NCBI RefSeq assembly: GCF_949628265.1
Contig: NC_088786.1
Span: 41,313,681-41,377,680, forward strand
Source of the DNA: Cloeon dipterum
Taxonomy: Eukaryota; Arthropoda; Insecta; Ephemeroptera; Baetidae
DNA: 64,000 nt
Reading direction: 5' to 3'
Both the position numbers and the translations under genes were made by a program. The stretch's first letter is position 1, and each line of letters begins with the position of its first letter. Positions 29,601 through 40,728 of this stretch are shown here, piece after piece. The notes beneath the pieces were generated by a model, which did not search any database, was not told the DNA's origin, and worked only from the letters and a program-made list of their open reading frames with translations.

Positions 29601-31432
29601 GCGCGCCTTCTCCCTATCACGAGGTCAGAGTTTGTTCTTCTGTGGCCAAAGTAGACTTTACAGGGTGCAGGGTGGACAAGAAGGGAAAATGCCCAGTTAC
29701 TATACCATACCAGTTTATTGTAGTTAGCGGCGACAGTACACAGCGTGGCTACCCAGAGGGACGAGCGGGGGAGCGAGAGAGTTACCCTCTTGCTCGTGTG
29801 CCGTCAGGAGAGCGAATGCCTGGGTGCGAGCGGGTCGTGTGCTCACGAGGGGGAGGCGCTTGCGTTGCCTTTATTAATACCTGAGTTTCTCCCTCCGCTC
29901 TCCCCTGTGGGCGCCCGAAAGTTAACGTAAATACATATCGGTGCGGAACAATTATTAATGCGATCGTAATATCGTCAGGTAAAACCCTGACAGCGATACA
30001 AAAGCACCGCCAGAAAAGGCTCGCAGATCGAATGCGCCAGAATTTGGGATATTTCCACGGGTTAATTAGTTTAAAATATATTTTATTATTGAGAATTTAT
30101 TAACTTTCAACAGATGAGATTGATTTGTTGATGAACGTAACCGCATTCATTCCGGCAACCGTTTCGCTCAACCTCAAGGTTAAAAATAAAATTATAAATT
30201 GAATAAAATAAAATTCAAATTTTAAATTACAGTGCTTCTTGAAATGTATCGGCGTTGAAGTTGGACTGGTATTTTATTCTGTTGGAAATTAAAAATGTTT
30301 TAAATTTGTTTCTTAATCAAAGTTTGACCTGAACGCTTTGGTGAAAATAGCAACGTTGCGGCAAATCGAACTCGTGACCCAAGAGGAACCGATGAAGTTG
30401 CAGGAGGGATTCGTTGCCTACGACGAGTGCAGCGACAAGAGTTTTAATTTATTTATTTTAATAGTTTTTAAATAATTTTGAAATTAAGGATTTGACGATG
30501 AGTGCGTTACTGCTTACGAAATTTACAAGTGTGGAAAAGAAAAGGCGCCTAGCACTATGACCGAAATAATCAAAAATAATTTTGGAAATGGGACTGTGGT
30601 TTGTAGAAATGGAACTTACGAAGACATTCGATGAAATATATTCCATTTAGTTCACTCCTCCTTCTCCCTGCATTCCCATACGTGCAATTTGCTGGATGTC
30701 AGATTCACTCCCTTGCGTAGTCAATGTAAAGAAATATCATAGTAATTTAAAATGAATTAAAAAAATTTAAATCTAGCAAACGGCTATCGACACTCTCCAA
30801 GTAAATACATCCGGTAATAAAATCGAACTAAAATAAGCAGAATAAAAACACATTTTCTCCCAACCAAAGACAATTTAGGAAAAATGGTAAATTATCTCGG
30901 CAAGCGTTACTACGTTGGTCACATCAACGCCTCCGCTTACATAGTTAGTAATTAAAAATTTAAATTAACGACACATTTCAGGCTAATTTATAATTGTAGA
31001 ATTTCACTCGTGTGTATTTGCGTTGCTGCGCTCTTGGAATGAAGCTGTTTGAGCCCCAGAACTACACAGAACTTGCAGCAGGAAAATATATCATCTCTCG
31101 TAAGAATCCTCTGACTGAAATTTAAAACTAAGTACAACATTGTTATGAAAGGTTCGGGATTTCTGGGTTACGTGCTGATCGGCGACTCGGTGGCGATCAA
31201 CCAGACGCAGGAGGTGTGGTGTCAGAGTCGCGCACTCATTCCCGCAGATTTGTACAGCCGGGAAGATCGGTACAAGTGCTATCCTTCGATCAACGCCCTG
31301 GACACATTCAAAAATGTTATATTTCGATTGACTTCCCTTAATGACAACATTTACGATAGGTACCTCAACTCGCAAAAGTACGCCGGCGGGCCACCGTCAA
31401 CTCACACTTTTATTTGCATGGAGAGGACCTAA
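26675..31432 (+). CDS. Secreted multidomain C-type lectin with an odorant-binding-like unit
   Basis: A signal exon (MNFYCWSLIFTALLNIGDAS, 26675-26743) precedes a Ser/Thr-rich region. From 27123 the exons fit in phase: 27123-27367, 27399-27431, 27485-27509, 27563-27627, 27667-27778, 27824-28086, 28141-28174, 28229-28293, 28352-28466, 28524-28768, 28829-28894, 28950-28986, 29035-29102, and after a gap 30114-30178, 30233-30268, 30323-30440, 30489-30598, 30651-30725, 30777-30813, 30870-30943, 31000-31099, 31152-31432. Lectin unit 1 has YWTSGEKEIPGG; unit 2 has YWTSGTWKGSPENHWSWCEP and QPD (galactose-type); unit 3 has GLTLASMESAGKLNC; unit 4 has YLRCCALGMKLFEPQNY. Between units 3 and 4 lies an OBP-like unit (KCFLKC, then ECVTAYEIYKC, C-x8-C). 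It could be two or more genes, and OBP could end at a stop at 30632. The unit 3 frame is broken at 29166. The 26744-27123 join is unresolved. Confidence 0.65.
29565..29990. other. GC-rich insert-like segment inside the lectin/OBP gene
   Basis: Marked GC rise compared with both sides (gggacgagcgggggagcgag, gaggcgcttgcgttgccttt), with an internal TTATTAATACC and a near-perfect hairpin gtcaggtaaaaccctgac at about 29978. It separates the end of lectin unit 3 from the OBP-like unit. It may be a mobile-element remnant such as a solo LTR, but I could not fix ends or a target duplication. Confidence 0.35.
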
Positions 31433-31639
31433 AAATGTAAAAAAGGTTTATGGTTTGGATTCGTTTTCGGTTTATTAAATTGATTTGGTTTTAATCTGGA
31501 TTTCGTTGCATTTTTTATTTCTTAAATCTACTCATCTACTCCTACACTAGAATTTTGATTAATTTTATTTCATTCCGTGCTTCTGGACATTTTATTAATC
31601 CAAGAACTCATAATTAAAAATTAAATATTGCTATCAAAA

Positions 31640-33130
31640 CGCCTGAAGAAGTGACAAGTTTGCAACCTGCGTGGCATTAGAGCGCTGCATGTTTCATACT
31701 TTTTATAGAGTGAAATGAAAGACTCGAGTTAAAAAAGTGCAATGGGTGTCTGCAGAAAAATAAAAAAATCAGACTCACAAGCAGATGGCGCTGGCATCGC
31801 GTGTTTGTTTGTGACGTCAGCGGAAATATTGCGGGGGAAGGGAAAGGCGAGCAGATTCCTGAACCTGACATTCTCCTCTCCAGACCTCCGGTCACGAATA
31901 TGTTTTATGCAATTTGTATTATTTTTACTTTAACAAAAGTCTTTTTGGTTATCTGGGAAGAAATCGAAGAAAATACCAATCATATTTTCAAAAATGTGCG
32001 TGCGTTACTCAAAAGTCTTTTGGAATAAAAGTTCAATTTGACCTTGGTTATAATTGCTTTTTTATTCTCAAATTTTCATTTCAGATTTCTCATCGTCTTG
32101 GTTTGATTTTTTTTAAAAACTAAGATTTTCTTTTCACATGACATTTCTTACATAAAATGCTCAAATTCAACTTAATGTTAAGGGATAATTCCAGTAAACA
32201 GGACCTTAAAAATATGTCACAGTTTAAGCATCAATTTATTTCCTCGTCACCACACAATCAGCCAGTCCTCCTTAATTATTAAGCGCACTTAACATACCGG
32301 TTGTGCTTATACATTGAAGCGAGGCTCATTTCTTTGCCGCATTTGGCACATCTTTCCATTGTGTGATTCGACTTAACATGATGCCTCAAATCAGCATCTG
32401 ACGCAAACATGTTGCCACACTCTCCGCATTTGATTTTCTTTTCCGAATGCTTCCGTCGAACATGAGTTTTCAAACTACCCTTCTGATCTGTCGAGTGATG
32501 GCAAAATTCGCAGCAGAATTCCTTGCGCTCCGGATGCTGCCACTGCTCGTGTTCGATTCTGTTGTGGGCCGAGTCGAAATATTTCTTGCAAATGCGATCA
32601 CTGGCGGTGCACTTTTCCAACTCTCCGTTGTGCTTTTTCTTGGAGTGATCGATAATTTTAGCATAAACCCTCTCGCATTCCCAGCATTCACCACTATTGC
32701 CTCGTTTTTTGATCTCATTTGACGACGTAGACTTTTTCGGTAATTTTGCTTCTTGGTTTTCCTCCTTCTTGCCACGGTGGTCGTCCTTTCTCTTCAAATT
32801 CCGATCTTTGTTCGCACCTGATGGATCTACCTCAGCACCTGCAAATTCCTGCGGTTCAACTTCATTTTGTCCTAATGCATCTAATTCAGCCTTAGAACTG
32901 TCAACAAAAATTAAGATTAACACAGCAATCATCGTGATAATTTTCACCCTTTTCTGCTGCAAATGGATCAATAATTTACCTTTTCTTGCGTGGCATTTCA
33001 GCAGGAGATAAAAATGTTTCCAACTATAGCACGTACTAAGCACGAGCAATCCAAACCGGAGAAGGCGTCCGACTGTTGAAAGGAGGAGAGTGCCCGCAAT
33101 GTGAACGATTCAGTTCAGAGTTTTCTATAG
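31640..33130. repeat. Segmental duplication, copy 2 (pairs with 23560-25140)
   Basis: Same order of conserved blocks as copy 1, including gggaagggaaaggcgagcag and the finger gene. Confidence 0.8.
32279..32996 (-). CDS. C2H2-type zinc-finger protein (copy 2)
   Basis: Exons 32996-32980 and 32897-32279; 211 residues. The first exon is again MPRKK (17 nt), followed by an 82-bp intron. The finger region is nearly identical to copy 1 (KKYFDSAHNRIEHEQWQHPE). Differences concentrate in the fourth unit, where CGECGNMFASDADLRHH has the standard C-x2-C spacing instead of C-x4-C, and in the last unit (MSLASMYKHNRYVKCA). The strong identity and shared flanks show a recent segmental duplication. Confidence 0.86.
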
Positions 33131-33693
33131 TTCCTTTCGTTTCAAACTATTCCACAAATTTCCGACACTTCAGACATTTTCCCGCACGCAAAGCTTGAAA
33201 AATTGTCCAAATAATCGCAATGGGATACATTGGAATCTGTTGCCCAAGGGGGTTCTTTTTTATTGTTATATAAAGTCTATATATTTCCTTAAATTTCCTT
33301 AACTGTGGCACTCTCTTTAGAATTTCCCTCTTTAAATATCTTCACTGTTTTCGTTTTGAATGACAGTCATGAAATGAACTGCAAATGGAAAACAAAACAC
33401 ACCATTGTGATGTCAGCAGGTTATAGGTTTTATTCCTGACGAAAACTATCGATCAATAATACCGTGACCGATATTTAAAAGTACATCGACTAGCTAGGTG
33501 GCGTTCAGAGTGCTATGGAGAGGGTAGAAAGTTATCAGCTGATGAGAGACAAATCTAAGAGACGAGATTCGATGACGGGCCGGCGCGGAGCAAGCTGTTG
33601 AACCCTCGCACTGGTCCTCTCGCAGCCCGGAGTAGCCAACACCCAAAAAGCAAGTTTAGTATGATTAACTCACGATCATAGTTTCTCTGCCTT

Positions 33694-33726
33694 GACTATA
33701 TAAATGTTTCTGTCCTTCAACTCTTC
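33694..33726 (+). promoter_or_regulatory. Probable core promoter of the third finger gene
   Basis: gactatataaatgtttctgt is a clear TATA box, about 25-30 bp before a TCAACTCTTCATT initiator-like stretch. It lies 330 bp upstream of the ATG at 34025. Confidence 0.5.
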
Positions 33727-34024
33727 ATTACTTCTCCGTGTGTTTTTATTCCAGCAAGAATTTAAATTTAAAAAAATTCATTTTATAGGGATGTAAAAAT
33801 TATTTATTTTTCTTTCCCGTAAAGCCTTCATCTCTCAAACATTTTTCACGGTCAAGTTAATGAGAAAAATGAGTGTTTATTTAATGTAATTCCAGGTTTT
33901 CTGTACAAATGAAAAAAAATCTTGAATTTTTCGCATTCCAGACGCTTATTCCTGTACTTCAATCGGACGTTCTCTCCAGTCTTGATTGTTTGTGATAGTT
34001 TGGGGATGAATCCTTGCTGCTGAA

Positions 34025-35067
34025 ATGCCTTTCGAAACAGAAGCGTCCAGCAATGCATTTTTTCCAGTTGCGCAAGAAGGAAACAGGTAACAATTACTAT
34101 TTTAATATTTAAATTAGAAATTTGGCAAATTTTACATTTGATTGTAGCCCCGAGGCCGGAACAGAAGGATTTAGGCAAGAAGGGGTGGATCAAAATGAAT
34201 TTATCTCGCAGGAAATGCAGGAAATTATAGAATTCCAGGAATTTGAGCGAGGTCTCGAAATTCAAAACGAGGAAATTGTTGTAACAAACTGTGTGCTTCA
34301 TCCAATTCCACCAGAAAAAGAGAGGTAAATTATTTAATTTGTATTGACAATGAAAAGTTGAGCTAACATTCTAATTGGATGTCAGCTCTGAGGCCCTAAA
34401 ACATGGATTTATGATGCTAGGAGAGATTGAACAAAATGAACTTGAAGAGGTAATTAACCAATACCTGGATCTCGAGCAAGCTCCCACTCCAGAACATTCA
34501 TCAGATGAAAACAAAGACGATCCTTTAAAGAAGCAAAACCAAAAGGTGGAATTACATCTCAGAAAATCTTCTGCTCCTTCCAAAACTGGATCAAACAACA
34601 TAAAAAGACGAGACTGTAGTGGCAAATGCTGCGAATGCAATGAGGTGTATCCCCATATTTCCAATCACTCCAGGTACAAGCACAATGCAAAGTTGAAAAA
34701 GTGCACCGCCTCCAGTCATTGCAAGGAATATTTTGCCTCAGTTCAAAAGAGAGCCGAGCATGAGCAACGGGAGCATTCGGAACGAAAGGAATTCTGCTGC
34801 CGACTTTGCCATTTCTCGGCAGAGCACAAGGGTGCTTTGAATACTCATGTTCACAAGAAGCATTGGGCAAGGAAAATCAAATGCCGTCAGAAGAACTGTG
34901 GCAAGATGTTTCCTGCAGATGCAGAATTGAAAGTTCATGTCAAGATGTGTCACGAAATGGACAAATGTCCCAAATGTGGTAGAAAAATGAGCCTTGGTGC
35001 GCTTAAAATGCACAACCGGTATGGATCAAGATGTCGTCTTGGAGCGGCAGCTGATGATTGCGATTGA
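34025..35067 (+). CDS. C2H2-type zinc-finger protein (copy 3, diverged)
   Basis: Three exons, 34025-34086, 34148-34324 and 34386-35067; 306 residues, all phases agreeing. The first two exons encode an acidic N-terminal part (EFISQEMQEIIEFQEFERGL) absent from copies 1 and 2. The Ser codon split at the junction with exon 3 (AG|C) matches the MPRKKS junction in the other copies. The fingers follow the same five-unit plan: CCECNEVYPHISNHSRYKH, CTASSHCKEYFASVQKRAEH, CRLCHFSAEHKGALNTH, a C-x5-C unit (CRQKNCGKMF) and CPKCGRKMSLGALKMHNRYG. It is on the opposite strand to the pair, hence an older duplicate. Confidence 0.87.
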
Positions 35068-36056
35068 CTTGAAGTATGTACGCGTTAGCAATTTATAGAT
35101 TATAGTTCATATCTCGTCACTTTTGGCACGGCAAATTTAAATCCTCTACTTCTGACTCAAGCGTAACAATGCTGATGGAAAACGTTTCGTAAAATAGTAA
35201 AATTTTACATTATATAAGAATAACAGATATAATTACCAAGAGAAAATTAATTCAAATAAATTGAAAGGTGTGGACGACGGGTTTTTGGCCTGATAAATAA
35301 TTAAACTAATCAAATACAAGCTCGTAAAGAATACAAGTAAGTTAAATTAAAATTGTTTTATTTAATCCAAATTTCTTTGCCACGCTTTCTCTCCTCGTTC
35401 GCAAGACTGGAGTTCCAAAAGAGGCGTAACCGTCCGACCGAGATCGCTTGCTAATTTAATTATACATACCATCTCTAAAGCTGCGCAAATATATAGAGAT
35501 CAAACAATCGATGTGCATCAGAAGCTGATTATGGCGTGGATTACGGCAACGCAATATTGAAAGAAAATGGCAACGCTGTGCATCAGGATATTATCATTAT
35601 ACATTGTTTCAAGGTCAAGTTGCCGTGATCCACCTCTTCTTAAGAAGCTGCAATACGTGAAATACGAGGAATTTGACTTTCAATTATGATTTTAAACTGC
35701 TTTCGGATTTAAATATTTTTAACCTTGTTTTTTATATTAAATGGAAATATTTTTAAGAGATTAGTCACAAGGATAATATCTGATTAAATTTTAGAAGGTA
35801 GCTTATTTGAATTTAAATACAGTTATTTTTCTTTTCATCATGCACCACATCCTTTATTTTATGTACATATGGGTTGATCAATTTGCTACATGATACGAAT
35901 CTACACAAAAAATGAGAGAACCTTATTCATAGGCTTCTACAAATTCATCATGTTAGCAGCCAAGTTTAGTTGTTAAATCGATATGGCTGCCCTTTTCTTG
36001 CAAGAAGGAAATTCGCCTTTTGTTGTGGATCTATGACCAATTTTATACCATCTACT
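35068..36056. other. Spacer, no gene recognised
   Basis: AT-rich, about 1 kb between the third finger gene and the leucine-rich array. No long ORF, RNA fold or repeat was identified. Confidence 0.4.
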
Positions 36057-37612
36057 TTAGAATCTGTCAAAGGGAAATCTCGTCTTCGTTAGCCGGACAG
36101 TGACAGTTTCAGGATAATTGATCGTTTCTATTTCATGTAACAATTGTTTTAAGTCACCAAAATTGGGATCGTTTCTTCGCACATCTTTAATTGTAAATAA
36201 TCGAACGTTGGTGCAAATCTGACGACTTCTTATCCGATTGAAAAGTGCCTCTTTGTTGCCCAGGTTGAATAATTTGGCCTTGACCTCAATTTTTTCAAGA
36301 AGCGGCGCAGAGAGAATTGTACTTAGAGAGATGGGGAATCCTTCACGTCTACGAATGAGAAGAAAATATTCAAAAGGTTGCAGCATAAAACACCGAAACT
36401 TATATTACTCGTTGTTCCAGCATAACTCCTTCAGTTTTCCGAAAGATTCTATCGGCTCGTCATCTTCGGCAATATACGATTCATGTAAACGGAGGGACTC
36501 CAAGCTTTTGCAGTGTTCAAAAATGTGTCTGAACGTAATTTTTGGTATATCACGATGTCTACAGATACGAAGTTCTTTCAAATGTTCTCCAACTTTTCTC
36601 AGGATATGCTGCAAGTGCAAATTAATTGTATCGTACGCAGTATATAAGTTGTTGATAATCTGTAAAAAAACCATTTTTTACATTTATTCGGAAGATATTA
36701 AAATTGCATACCTCCAGGTGCGTCATCTGTGGAATTGAGTCGAGGGAAACCGAATGCAGAGAAACAGGATATTGGAGTTTTGCTTTCCGGTAGAGTTCGA
36801 CAGCGTCTGATTTCCTGAATGTAATGCAAAATTTCCGTTTTGAAGTCCGTTCAGTGTACTCTTGGTGTTTAAAAGCAGAGTCGAAAGTCTCCAGGATCAT
36901 CTTCGTAGATTCTGCATCTCCCTCAACTAATATTCCATATGCCTGGATTTGCTGCAAATTTTCTATCTCCCTGCAGATCCTCGCAAATCCCGATAACTGG
37001 AGTTTAACATCCCCGAACGAGATATACGTTAAATTTTTCATTTGGCAGATCAGATCAATGGCACTTGTCTCGAGTCGTAGCTTTTTATACATTTTTTTTG
37101 CCCTATACGACCTCGTGTCATCTATGTCTAGTCGGTGGAGGTTTGGCGCAAATTGATCAAGGTACCGCAGAATCTGAGAAACAAAACGATTATCATTTTT
37201 ATGAGTTCTTTTCCAATCTAATTTAGTTTTACCTCTTCTAAGGAGACTACAAATTTCCGTTCTGCAGACTTGCCAGGTTTCACCTCTAATTTTAAAAGCC
37301 CTGCTACCCCAAAAGTTGAGAAATATTCAGTTGTTTTGTGCAGCTCGAGATAAGGAAAAGCTGGCCAAACTTGTTCCCATCCTAATTTCGACAACCTTTT
37401 CATCACTTCTTCGCACAATATTTTCCGAAGAGGTGGAGCTGAAATTAAAGTAACTCAATTAATACTCATTGCTCTCTCTAACATTGTCTTTTTTCTTTAC
37501 GAGTTTTGGTTTTGAGGAGCTCCCTGTAGCGCCGGATGTTCATCACAGTTGTGTTAAAAGCCATTTCATACAGAGATGGCCGCTCCTCGTTGCCTGTATT
37601 TTTATAACTCAT
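36057..37612 (-). CDS. Leucine-rich family protein G1 (most diverged copy)
   Basis: Five coding exons: 37612-37501, 37438-37233, 37173-36712, 36659-36409, 36348-36057; 440 residues, all phases agreeing and the same intron plan as G2-G6. The N-terminus has MAFNTTVMNIRRYRELL then PPPLRKILCEEVMKR, a short helical box. The rest reads as irregular leucine-rich repeats (NLHRLDIDD, LTYISFGDVKLQLSGFARIC, FEHCKSLESLRLHESYIAED). It is probably a cytoplasmic or nuclear F-box/LRR-like adaptor, but I cannot assign a function. A non-coding first exon ends at 39925. It is the family's likely oldest member, lacking the LEIEDP motif of G2-G6. Confidence 0.85.
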
Positions 37613-39924
37613 CTGAAAATGAATTGACATTATTTTATTCGAAAACCTTTCGTATATTTTCGAGAAAAAAGCACAGATTAACAGCCCGAATTTTGGTTTC
37701 CCTTGTGATTATTATAAAGGCCAAGCAAAGAATTCGTTCGGCTGTCTCTTGAACTCTTGAATTGGTCGCACTATATATTAAGAGTACTACCACGAGATTT
37801 AAGAAAATCTCAATTTATTTATTGTTTTATACTGATCTTGTATATAATTTGTTTCACTTTATAATTGAAGTAAATATTTTTACGCCTCCTTCGTAAAATT
37901 TACAATCAAAATTTTGCGTGAATTTAGATTGGAAGTCGACGCACACTTACTATATGATATTTAATGATATCATAAAATTACAAATATATATTGATTATAA
38001 AATATTATTTTCAAACGTCTAACGATATCATAAAACATATTTTTGAAGACAGATTAATTGCTTTTTAATGTTGATTAATGACTTTTTTAACGGGCCTAAA
38101 TGATTCTCCTAATGAGCGTCGAAGTCCAAATATATTTCCTTCATAATCTTATTATTTTAAAATCATTGCCCCGGTAGCAGTTACTAAGACTGTTTTGTAA
38201 GAAATGAAATTTAATTTGAAAATGAGAAAAATTCGAAGAATTTGCTAGCGGAGCAGGACAGGACAAGAAAATCAAATTTGCGGACTGGAATGAAATAGGA
38301 AGTTTGGGTGCAAATAGTTACATCACGTATTCGTTCAAATTCGACTGTGAATTGCAACTTAGTCAGGAGTAATCTAGTCGATTAATTATTCAAAACTTTG
38401 CCTGTTATCTAGAATTACGTTGCAACCTTCGCGTACCCAGGCTTTCATTTGGGCCGCAGGACAGAACTCCCCAGTAGTTACCCTCCCGGTGAAGCCGTGC
38501 CCTTTCAGGATTTTTCTGACACCACCAACATTAATTAGTTCCCAAAGTTGGAAATGGAAAATTTAGAATTTACTTTAAAAGAATTACTTCTTATAAAACA
38601 AATGGAATTTAAATAAATTAAATATTTAATCTATTGATTTAAAATATGAAACTTAATTTTGATAAAATATGAATTTTAGACGAGCGGTTTTAAGATCGCG
38701 TAGTTTCTTTAATTACTAGGGTAAAGTCATGAAAGAGGTAAGTTTGTTACTTACAAACTAAAGTATATTGTTGACAGGAACTTGAACGATACAGGAAAAA
38801 TTATATGGTGTGTATTTGATATTAATAGTTATTCACCGGAGAATTGACTCAATAAGAACAGAACTTGAATATTCGAATTACAAACAGGAATACAACATTA
38901 AATGAATTATTATTTCCCAGAATTGAATTTAAAACAGGAGAAAAATAAGCTCAATTAGATTTTGAATTCTCAACACTCACTCTGCCAAATTAAAGATGGA
39001 AAGTCCAACAGGACGCTCTCCCACACTTGCCCGAAGTCAATGCGTGGATGAAAAACTCTCAAGTGACCAGAGTGTTATTTTGTCAAACATTATATTTAGT
39101 GGCAAGTGGGAGTGTATTTCGATGTAACATACGTGAGGTGAGAGTGAGGGTGCAATAGTTTTACAACACTTACCTGTGACCTTAAAAACAATACATCCAA
39201 GTGCTCGAGGATTAAGTGCTTTAGAATGTAAAACAACCAAAAGGAATTACGTTAATATTTAGAAATCTTCTGTTACTTAAGAAAGATGTGAAATTTCGGT
39301 AGGAAACATGTTTTGGTCCCCGCGGGATTACTTAATGAAGGGGAACAATATCCTTAAAAGTAACGCGTTTGTCAATTTGGGAGGGAATCCATTGTGGTAC
39401 CATGGTGGATTACTTAACGCGATTTAGAAATACTGGCGTAATTAAAAAGTTCGGAAATTTCCACTGGTACCATCAAGGATTCACACGACATTGTAAAATC
39501 CCTTCAAACCACTTTTTGAGGTTAAATTGAGAATTTTTTTATCAACTTTTTAGTTGTCAAGTGTTTTTGTTCTTTTTTTTGAAAATATGACCACTTGAAA
39601 ATGATAAGTAGATCGATTTTTAATTTGATATTTTTAATATCATAACTTTATACTCATCGATTTCTATGTGTTTTTGGCCCAACTTTTTTATTAAGTACTT
39701 CATTAATGTTGTTTCCCATTGAAATATATTATAACGGATGAAGAAACTGCAGTAGTTTAAGCCTTAAAAACATTGAAATTTCAGCTTTCATCCGAATGAA
39801 ACGAGCACATTGTAATAAAAGTCTTGAAGATTTGGATTTTCCGCCACGACAACCCGGCTACATGTTCAAAATAATTTCTAAATCTTATCTGAGGCAATTT
39901 TATCGAGAACAATTACAAACTTAC
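37613..39924 (-). other. 5'UTR intron of G1
   Basis: 2.3 kb between the coding start (acceptor directly before the ATG) and the donor at 39924. It holds three imperfect units around gattactta at 39330, 39405 and 39465 (ggtaccatggtggattactt, ggtaccatcaaggattcaca) and otherwise nothing I recognise. Confidence 0.5.
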
Positions 39925-40070
39925 CTTAAATTTTGTTAGAATTGAGAAAGTTGCATAATCCAGCGGAAATATATGCACACGACCCTCCGGCCCATAGAGA
40001 TAGGTGAAAAACATTTTTAGTTATGGCTTGTAGGCGCTGGTAAGCATGGGACCTAGGGTTGCCAACTGTT
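39925..40070 (-). promoter_or_regulatory. Non-coding first exon and promoter area of G1
   Basis: Minus strand AACAAAATTTAAG|GTAAG donor, then the sequence ggcgctggtaagcatgggac and gggttgccaactg, a diverged form of the block upstream of G2-G6. Confidence 0.45.
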
Positions 40071-40728
40071 TTACTTAAAATTTTTCAAGATATGGGCATT
40101 ATTATTTATAAATTGTTATTTTATTATTGTCATCTATAAACAATATGGCATGCGCTCAAAGGTTTAATTGAGAATTGAACACATTTTAAACGAATGCCAT
40201 ATTAAAATTTCCTTTAATTCAACCGAACATTGTGCCAGTCGTTTCTCCCTTAATTTTAATTTTAAGTAAATTAAAAACTTGTCTATTTTTTCCTACCTAG
40301 GGGCCAGGTTGCCATTTGTGTTGATTCCCGCCGGTCAGAAGTCAAAATGGCGTCGAAATATTGGAGGCCAATCTGGAGGCAGTCCAGCGGCCATTCAGAA
40401 GCGTCGAAAAAGGGGCGGGCCGACCTAACATTTTCATTCCAGCATATTTTGTTACATTTCCATCAGCCCGATGCGCAATCTAACAGTCGATTCGCCAATT
40501 ACCGGCACAAAATCAGGTGTTAATTAATAAATTAAGAACAAAAAAGTTCATTGTACTGAAGGATTTTACATGATTTATTTTCCACGCTATTTTCATTTTA
40601 CGATTGTAACTAATATCTATACCAGACGCCAAATCTACGCATCGCGTGATTTCAGCCCTTCATGTTAACTCTAATATAAACACACCCCTTTAATTGTTAG
40701 GGTTAGACTGTTGTTTTAAAATGGTTGT
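40071..40728. other. Spacer between G1 upstream region and G2 3' end
   Basis: AT-rich with no gene seen. A GC-richer patch at about 40310-40430 has no coding features. Confidence 0.35.
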
